In this document: piece by piece, positions 58,334-64,000 of the stretch
Position numbering within the stretch: the stretch's first letter is position 1
Layout of the letters: each line of letters opens with the position of its first letter
NCBI GenBank assembly: GCA_018780645.1
Contig: JADMJJ010000011.1
Coordinates: forward strand, 372,001-436,000
DNA length: 64,000 bases
Reading direction: 5' to 3'
Origin: Burkholderiaceae bacterium
GTDB taxonomy: Bacteria; Pseudomonadota; Gammaproteobacteria; Burkholderiales; Burkholderiaceae_C
The notes under the pieces: generated by a model
Databases searched by the model: none
What the model saw: the letters and a program-made list of their open reading frames with translations, nothing else
Told to the model about the DNA's origin: nothing
Program-made: the position numbers and the translations under genes

Positions 58334-60199
58334 TCAATCGCCGCGCACCACGCCCTCACGCCTGGGGTCGGCGCCCCCAAACCAGCCGCCGGGCCGGCGC
58401 TCGATCGCCTGCAGGCCGCTGGTCAGCTCGGTCTCGATGACCTGGTGGCCGCGGGCCCTCAGGGCCTGCGCTGTGGCGGCCGGAAAGCGGCCCTGCTCCA
58501 GCAGGCTGGGGCTGTTGAAGTTGCCGAAGTTGGGCAGGCTGATCGCCGCTTGCGCGTCCAGCGCCCATTGCTGCGTACCGATCAAGGTTTTCGCCACGAA
58601 ATGGATGATGGCCGGGCCGCCGGGCGAGCCGAGGCTCATCAGCAATTGGCCGCTGCCGGCGTCGAACACCAGGGTCGGGCTCATGCTGGAGCGCGGCCGC
58701 TTGCCCGGCTGCAGGCGGTTGGCCACCGCCCTGCCCTGGCCATCGGTGGGCGCCAGCGAGAAATCGGTCAGCTGGTTGTTGAGCAGGAAGCCGCCGGCCT
58801 TGCCGGTGCCCCCGTCGGACATCAGGCGCGAGCCGAACACCGCCTCGACGGTGGTCGTCATGGCCACCGCGCGGCCCTGGCCGTCGATGATGCTGATATG
58901 GCTGGTGCCATACTCCGCCTGGGCGGCCTGCGGGACATAGGCGCTGCGCTCACCGCCCGGATTGCCGGCCTGGGCCGGGCCCATGCTGCTGGCGCCGATC
59001 AAGGCGGCGCGCTGCTTCAGATAGGCGGGCGCCAGCAAGCTGGCCCAGGCGCCACCGGGTGCGGCCACGAAGTCCGGGTCGGCGATGAACAGGTCGCGAT
59101 CGGCAAAGGCCAGGCGTGAGGCCTCCAGATAGCGGTGCAACCAGTCGGCCGAGGGCATGACCTGGCCCTGCTCGGCGCTGAAGGCCGGTCCGGCCTCGGG
59201 GGTTTGCTCCAGCAGGCCGAGGATCTGCATCACCGTCAGATGACCCGATGAGGGCGGCGGAAAGCCGCAGACGCGCAAGCTGCGCTCGGGCCGGGCGGCC
59301 CAAGGCGAGCACAGCGCCTCGCGCTTCTTCGGCTGGTAGGACTGCAGATCCGCCAGGCTCAGCTTCCCTGGGTTGCTCGCATGGCCCCGCACCCGCCGCA
59401 CCATATCGGCAGCCACCGCACCGCCATAGAAGGCCGCCGCGCCCTCGCGCGCCACCGCCCGCAGCACCTCGGCCAGGGCCGGGTTCTTCAGCAGATGGCC
59501 CACCGGCAGCGGCTCGCCATTGGCCTGGTAGTACAGCGGCCCGGCCTGAGGATCCAACTTCAGCGCGCGCTCGCTGCTCAGCAGACCGTGCAGCCGCGGG
59601 CTGATGCGAAAACCCTGCTCGGCCAGACGAATGGCGGGCTCGAACAACTGGCCCCAGGGCAAATGGGGCTGGTCGGCGCCCTGTTCCCTGTGTGCCATCT
59701 CCAGCATGCGCAATACGCCCGGCGTACCTACGGCACGCCCGCCCACCATCGCCCGCATCATCGGCATGGTCTTGCCGTCGGGCAGCAGGAACAAGTTTTC
59801 GTCGGCCCCGGCCGGCGCGGTCTCGCGACCATCCCACGCGGCCAGCGCCCGGCCGTCCCAGCTGAGCAGAAAGGCACCACCGCCGATGCCGCTGGACTGC
59901 GGCTCCACCAGAGCCAACACCATCTGCACGGCCACGGCGGCATCCAGCGCCGAGCCACCAGCCCTGAGCACCTGATAGCCCGCGTCGGTGGCCAGCGGAT
60001 TGGCGGCAGCGACGGCGAAACGCTGCGTCGCCCAGCCGGGCTTGACCTGGTAGCCGGTGCCCGACTCAGGCAACTCGGGTACGCGGTAGTCAAGGGCTGC
60101 AGGCGCCGGGCCGGCGGTGCCCATGCAGGCCGATAGCAGGGCAACGCACAAGAGCAGCACCGCAGGGGTGCGTCGGCCGGCAATGGCAAATTGAGCCAA
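58334..60199 (-). CDS. ggt: Gamma-glutamyltransferase, lipoprotein form
   Basis: Cleaves or transfers the gamma-glutamyl group of glutathione. The ORF track is 116 residues too long; a TTG at 60199 with GAGGAGA seven bases upstream gives 621 residues starting with a signal peptide and lipobox (LLLCVALLSACMG). GGT motifs: FAVAAANPLATDAGYQVLRAGGSALDAAVAVQMVLALVEPQSSGIGGGAFLL, DGRETAPAG, and the autoprocessing threonine in AEYGTSHISIIDGQGRAVAMTTTVEAVFGS. MSLGSPGGPAIIHFV and the C-terminal GGWFGGADPRREG complete the small subunit. It may supply gamma-glutamyl products feeding 5-oxoprolinase; that link is inference. Confidence 0.93.
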   Translation of the reverse strand: MAQFAIAGRRTPAVLLLCVALLSACMGTAGPAPAALDYRVPELPESGTGYQVKPGWATQRFAVAAANPLATDAGYQVLRAGGSALDAAVAVQMVLALVEPQSSGIGGGAFLLSWDGRALAAWDGRETAPAGADENLFLLPDGKTMPMMRAMVGGRAVGTPGVLRMLEMAHREQGADQPHLPWGQLFEPAIRLAEQGFRISPRLHGLLSSERALKLDPQAGPLYYQANGEPLPVGHLLKNPALAEVLRAVAREGAAAFYGGAVAADMVRRVRGHASNPGKLSLADLQSYQPKKREALCSPWAARPERSLRVCGFPPPSSGHLTVMQILGLLEQTPEAGPAFSAEQGQVMPSADWLHRYLEASRLAFADRDLFIADPDFVAAPGGAWASLLAPAYLKQRAALIGASSMGPAQAGNPGGERSAYVPQAAQAEYGTSHISIIDGQGRAVAMTTTVEAVFGSRLMSDGGTGKAGGFLLNNQLTDFSLAPTDGQGRAVANRLQPGKRPRSSMSPTLVFDAGSGQLLMSLGSPGGPAIIHFVAKTLIGTQQWALDAQAAISLPNFGNFNSPSLLEQGRFPAATAQALRARGHQVIETELTSGLQAIERRPGGWFGGADPRREGVVRGD

Positions 60200-60320
60200 A
60201 TCAAGTCTCCTCGTTGTGTTGCGGACATCATCATGCAGCGAACGTTGTGAAAGCGCAGCATTGCACACAGTGCCACCGCTACACTGCTCGGGCACAAGAC
60301 GATAGGCAACAGAACCAACC

Positions 60321-62915
60321 ATGTGGCGCCCGCAAGTTGTTCGCCCCGCACACGGCTGGATGGGTTCTTCATCGGCGCGGCTGCTGCTCGCCGCCGCCTT
60401 GCTGGCCGCCGCCCTGTTGGTGATTCTGTGGATGAGCCTGCAGCTTGCGTATCGCGCCGAGGTCGATGGGCTGCTCGAGAGCTCGACCCGCAGCACGCAG
60501 AAGCTGGCCTCGCGCACCACCGAGGTGCTTGACCGCGTGCTGCACACCTCGCAGCTGATCCAGCGCCTGCGCGACTCCGAGCGCCAGATGGGGCTGAAGG
60601 CGCTGGCCGCGGAGGGCCTGCTGCCCAGTCAATTTGCCAAGGCCATCCTGGTCACCGACCGGCAGGGCCTGGTCATCGACGCCACCGGCGCGAACCTGGC
60701 ACTGAGCCTGGCCGACGAGGAGTATTTCAAACGCCTGGCCCAGGGTCCCCCAGGTGCCACCGACATCGGCCCGACCGAGTTCCAGCCGGCGCTGGAGGCA
60801 CCGGCGCTGCCGGTCTCGCAGCGCATCGATGACGGGGCAGGCCGTTTCATGGGCGTGGTGACGGCGCTGATCCCGCCTTGGCTGCTGACCTCCGAGTATG
60901 CCGGCAGCGAGGCCACCGGCACCGCCGTCAGCCTGGTCGGAACGGACGGCGTGGTGCGTGCCCGCCTGCTGGGCGGCAAGCTCACCTTCGGCGAGAAGGT
61001 GGACGTCAGCCGGGTCAACGAGCGTGTATCGGCCGCCCGCAGTCTGCGGGTGCCGGTCCGCAGCTCGCTGGACGGCAAGGAGCGCTTCGTCATCGCGTTG
61101 CAGCTGGAGCGCTACCCCCTGCTCGCCGTAGTGGCCGTCGACGCCGACCAGGGCCTGGTCAATTACCGCAAGGCCCGGCTGCGCCTGCTGCTATGGGCCG
61201 CCGGTTTCGGCGCCCTGCTGGGCCTGGGCACCTGGCTGCTGCTGCGCCAGCTGCGCCGCGTCGAAGTCAGCAAGAAGGCCCAGCATCAGGCCGAGGAGCA
61301 TCTGCGCGCTGCGCTGGAGGGCAGCCTCGATGCGATCTCCATCCTGCTGGCGCTGCGCGGCCCGCAGCAGCAGTTGCTGGACTTCCAGATTACCGATGCC
61401 AACAAGCGCGCGGCCGAGATGATAGGTCTGCCGCTGGATCAGATGCTCGGCCGGCGCCTCAGCGAGGTCTTCCCGGCAATGCGCAGCAGCCGGGTGATGG
61501 ACACCTTCGCCGAGGTCATCACCACGCGCGAGGCCAGCACCAGTGAGCTGCTGGCCACGCTGGGGGTCATGAAGGGCCGCTGGCTGCACCAGCAGGTGGT
61601 CGCCGTGGGCGACGGGGTCGCCCTGATCTCGCGCGACATCACCGACCGCAAACTGGCCGAGCGCAACCTCGACGAGAACCGCCGCTTTCTGCAGAACCTG
61701 CTCGACTTTCTGCCGCTGCCGGTCTATGCCAAGAGCATGCACCCCGACGGCCTGGGCGTCTATGAGTTCTGGAACCATGCGGCCGAGCGCAGCTTCCACA
61801 TGCCGGCCGCCCAGGTGGTCGGGCGCACCGTGCGCGATCTCTACGCGCCGGCCGACGCCCAGCGCTTCGATGATCAGGACCTTCAAGTGCTGCGCGACGG
61901 CAAGCCGCGGCGCTTTCCGAGCCAGGTCTTCAACGGCCCCGAGGGCCGGCGCTACTTCGACACCTTCAAGGCGCCTGTGCTGGGCGCCGATGGCGAGATG
62001 GACCATCTGCTGGTCATCGCAGAGGACGTGACCGAGCGGCGCGCCTATGCCGAGCGTCTGGTCCTGGCTTCGAAGGTGATTGCAGAGACGGCCGATGCCG
62101 TGGTCGTGACCGACGCCGAGGACCGCGTCATCGACGTCAACCGCGCCTTCTCGGCCATGACCGGCCGCACGCTGGCCCAGGTCGAGCACCGACCGGCCAC
62201 CGAGGCGGGCCTGCCGCCGGTGCCTGATTTTGCGCGCCTCACGGGCGCGGCCGACGGACAGCGCTGGGTCGGCGAGGCCCATCTGGCGCTGGCCGACGGT
62301 CAGCACCTCGACATCTGGCTCAGCACCAGCCGTATCGTTGACGAGGACGGTCACACCACCCACCATGCGCGGGTGTTCAGCGACATCTCGATACTGAAGG
62401 GCCATGAGAAGGCGCTGCAGGAAATGGCCCGCCGCGACAGCCTCACCGGCCTGCCCAACCGGCGGCACTTTGACGAGCGCCTGGCCGAATCGCTGCGCCG
62501 TTTTGCCCGCACCGGCCCGGCCGTGACCCTGATGTTCATCGATCTGGACGGTTTCAAGAAGATCAATGACGAACTCGGCCACGAGGCTGGCGACCAGCTG
62601 CTGATCGAAGTGGCGCGCCGGCTCGGCGCCTGCGTGCGTGGCACCGACCTGGTGTTCCGCCTCGGTGGCGACGAGTTCACTCTGCTGCTCGAAGACGCCG
62701 GCGGCACCGAGGCCCTGCAGACCCTTTGCCAGCGCATCGTTGAAGCCCTGTCGAAGACCCATCTGCTGGGCGGCCATGAGGCCGTGGTCACGCCAAGCAT
62801 CGGCGTGGCCTGTGCCCTGCCCGGGGAAAGCCCCGACACTCTGTGCCGGCGCGCGGATCAGGCCATGTACGAGGCCAAGCGCGGTGGCAAGGGCACCTAC
62901 CGGATCGCAGACTGA
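60321..62915 (+). CDS. Membrane-bound PAS-GGDEF diguanylate cyclase
   Basis: Sensor of 864 residues. Helices near 20-42 and 290-312 flank a periplasmic Cache-like domain (AILVTDRQGLVIDATG). Three PAS-type segments follow in the cytoplasm: ~330-440 (DFQITDANKRAAEMIGLPL), ~450-575 (FLQNLLDFLPLPVYAKSM, ending LLVIAEDVTERRAYAE) and ~580-700 (TADAVVVTDAEDRVIDVNRAFSAMTGRTL). The GGDEF domain starts with RRDSLTGLPNRRHFDERL; FIDLDGFKKINDELGHEAGD and the active-site loop RLGGDEFTLLLED are intact. It should make c-di-GMP, the ligand of MshEN domains in the MSHA ATPases. Confidence 0.93.
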   Translation: MWRPQVVRPAHGWMGSSSARLLLAAALLAAALLVILWMSLQLAYRAEVDGLLESSTRSTQKLASRTTEVLDRVLHTSQLIQRLRDSERQMGLKALAAEGLLPSQFAKAILVTDRQGLVIDATGANLALSLADEEYFKRLAQGPPGATDIGPTEFQPALEAPALPVSQRIDDGAGRFMGVVTALIPPWLLTSEYAGSEATGTAVSLVGTDGVVRARLLGGKLTFGEKVDVSRVNERVSAARSLRVPVRSSLDGKERFVIALQLERYPLLAVVAVDADQGLVNYRKARLRLLLWAAGFGALLGLGTWLLLRQLRRVEVSKKAQHQAEEHLRAALEGSLDAISILLALRGPQQQLLDFQITDANKRAAEMIGLPLDQMLGRRLSEVFPAMRSSRVMDTFAEVITTREASTSELLATLGVMKGRWLHQQVVAVGDGVALISRDITDRKLAERNLDENRRFLQNLLDFLPLPVYAKSMHPDGLGVYEFWNHAAERSFHMPAAQVVGRTVRDLYAPADAQRFDDQDLQVLRDGKPRRFPSQVFNGPEGRRYFDTFKAPVLGADGEMDHLLVIAEDVTERRAYAERLVLASKVIAETADAVVVTDAEDRVIDVNRAFSAMTGRTLAQVEHRPATEAGLPPVPDFARLTGAADGQRWVGEAHLALADGQHLDIWLSTSRIVDEDGHTTHHARVFSDISILKGHEKALQEMARRDSLTGLPNRRHFDERLAESLRRFARTGPAVTLMFIDLDGFKKINDELGHEAGDQLLIEVARRLGACVRGTDLVFRLGGDEFTLLLEDAGGTEALQTLCQRIVEALSKTHLLGGHEAVVTPSIGVACALPGESPDTLCRRADQAMYEAKRGGKGTYRIAD

Positions 62916-64000
62916 GGCAGCAGTGCCAGCAGGCGCTGCGCCATACGCTCGGCGGCGCCACGGTGCTGTGCGGCAAAAGCCAGGCCGGCCTGGCCAGCGG
63001 CAGCCCGCGACGCCGGCTCGGCCAGCAGCCGCAGCGCCTTGGCCAGCCCGGCGGCCATGTCATCCACCCGGAATGCAGCCCCGGCCTGCTGAGACAGCGC
63101 TGCGGCTGACGCAAAGTTGAAGGTATGCGGCCCCATCACGACCGGGCAGGAGCAGGCGGCCGCCTCGATCAGGTTCTGGCCACCCAGCTGTGCAAAGCTG
63201 CCGCCGAGCAGGGCCACATCGGCCAGGCCGTAGTAGAGGACCATTTCGCCCATGCTGTCACCCAGCCAGGCGTCGGCGGCCAGGGCCTCGGCATCGGGTG
63301 CATCGGCAAAGCCGCTGCGCCGCGCCAGGGTCAGGCCTTGCGCCACCAGCAACTCGGCCACCTCGGCAAAGCGCTGCGGGTGGCGCGGCACCAGCAGCAG
63401 CAGCGGCCGGCGCCTGCCCTGCGGCCAGGCATGGGCTTGCCAGGCCTCCAGCAACTGGGCCTCCTCGCCCTCGCGAGTGACGGCGGCCAGCAGCACCGGC
63501 CGGCCAAGCCTGCCGAGCAATTGGCGCCATTCTCGACCGCGGGCCAGCAGGGCCGCATCGGGCGAGACATCGAACTTCAGGTTGCCCGCCACCTCGACCG
63601 GCGCCGCACCACGCTCGCGCAGGCGTTGGGCGTCGGCCTCGGTCTGGGCGAGCACCAGGGCAAAGCTCTGCACGGCCGGGCGCAGGATGGCGTCCAGGCG
63701 CTCGCCCTGTCGACGGCTTTTCTCAGACAACCGGGCATTAGCCAGGACCATGGGCACCCGGGCCAGGCGAGCTGCCCGCAGCAGATTGGGCCAGACCTCG
63801 GTTTCCATCATCACCCCCAGCGCCGGCCGGAAGTGGTGCAGAAAGCGCCGCACCGCGCCGGGGCTGTCATAGGGTAGCCAGGCCTGGGCGTCACCCTCGC
63901 GCAGCAGGGCGCGGCCGGCCTCGCGGCCGGTGGCCGTGCCATGGGTCAGCAGCAGGCGCAGGCCGGGGTGCCCAGCACGTAGCGCGGCAATCAGCGGCGC
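62897..64000 (-). CDS. waaA: 3-deoxy-D-manno-octulosonic acid transferase, 3' part of gene (runs off the right edge)
   Basis: Adds Kdo residues to lipid A at the inner membrane. About 367 residues of the protein are inside the window; its N-terminus lies beyond 64000. Reading inward from the edge gives LTHGTATGREAG and WLPYDSPGAVRRFLHHFRPALGVMMETEVWPNLL, the GT-B WaaA signature. VLANARLSEKS, VAGNLKFDVSPD, LLVPRHPQRF, GDSMGEMVLYYGLADVALLGGSF and GQNLIEAAACSCPVVMGPHTFNF are all typical. Its stop overlaps the end of the convergent diguanylate cyclase gene by 19 bases. Confidence 0.95.
   Translation of the reverse strand, partial: APLIAALRAGHPGLRLLLTHGTATGREAGRALLREGDAQAWLPYDSPGAVRRFLHHFRPALGVMMETEVWPNLLRAARLARVPMVLANARLSEKSRRQGERLDAILRPAVQSFALVLAQTEADAQRLRERGAAPVEVAGNLKFDVSPDAALLARGREWRQLLGRLGRPVLLAAVTREGEEAQLLEAWQAHAWPQGRRRPLLLLVPRHPQRFAEVAELLVAQGLTLARRSGFADAPDAEALAADAWLGDSMGEMVLYYGLADVALLGGSFAQLGGQNLIEAAACSCPVVMGPHTFNFASAAALSQQAGAAFRVDDMAAGLAKALRLLAEPASRAAAGQAGLAFAAQHRGAAERMAQRLLALLPQSAIR

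Overview
The window is about 64 kb of high-GC, gene-dense DNA with almost no mobile content. The gene families point to a betaproteobacterium of the order Burkholderiales, in the Rubrivivax/Leptothrix/Roseateles-like part of the order. Supporting signs are an MSHA pilus operon, a PEP-CTERM protein, ubiD next to a small lytic transglycosylase, glyA-nrdR followed by type IV minor pilins, and a ZTP riboswitch in front of glyA. This assignment is inference from gene content. No rRNA, tRNA, CRISPR array, prophage or insertion sequence was seen. No gap between genes exceeds about 270 bases.

Layout. (1) 1-7417, all minus strand: a metal-related cluster (partial TonB-dependent receptor, DUF2946, DUF3299, FtsX-type permease with a His/Asp-rich loop, ABC ATPase) that resembles the zinc-responsive zrm type of cluster, then msrA and a giant AsmA/DUF748 protein. 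(2) 7634-13226: a YdcF protein, a strongly structured 3' region, ubiD, a candidate 6S-like RNA or leader behind a near-consensus promoter, a membrane-anchored lytic transglycosylase, a ZTP riboswitch, glyA and nrdR. (3) 13372-18396: six type IV minor pilin genes (fimT/fimU, pilE, fimT, pilW, pilX, pilV types) with no pilY1. (4) 18552-19292: a PEP-CTERM protein behind a good sigma-54 promoter. (5) 19398-26340: ribD, a ribBX-type gene, ribH, nusB, an aminotransferase, and ybgC-tolQ-tolR-tolA, all on the plus strand.

(6) 26345-29161: a bufferin-type RiPP operon on the minus strand (DUF2282 precursor, DUF692 MNIO enzyme, DUF2063 partner), divergent from an ECF sigma factor and its small zinc-binding anti-sigma factor. 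(7) 29243-30599: a protealysin-like M4 protease with an emfourin-like inhibitor gene overlapping its end. (8) 30596-37848: 5-oxoprolinase and a winged-helix regulator, divergent from a DctPQM TRAP transporter. (9) 38001-54790: a 17-kb MSHA pilus operon with two tandem GspE-type ATPases, platform protein, pilin and minor pilins, a very large MshQ, the MshI/N/J/K assembly proteins and the MshL secretin. (10) 54868-58284: a tungstate ABC transporter translationally coupled to an EgtB/SenA-family enzyme. (11) 58334-64000: a gamma-glutamyltransferase lipoprotein, a PAS-GGDEF diguanylate cyclase, and the 3' part of a Kdo transferase gene.

Themes that connect the genes are surface pili (two pilin clusters, MshEN c-di-GMP-binding motifs and a diguanylate cyclase), metal handling (zinc-type cluster, bufferin, tungstate), and glutathione/pyroglutamate turnover (GGT and 5-oxoprolinase). 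The most interesting units are the bufferin operon with its own divergent sigma/anti-sigma pair, the EgtB/SenA-tungstate transporter coupling, and the double-ATPase MSHA operon. All identities were read from motifs and context, without database searches.
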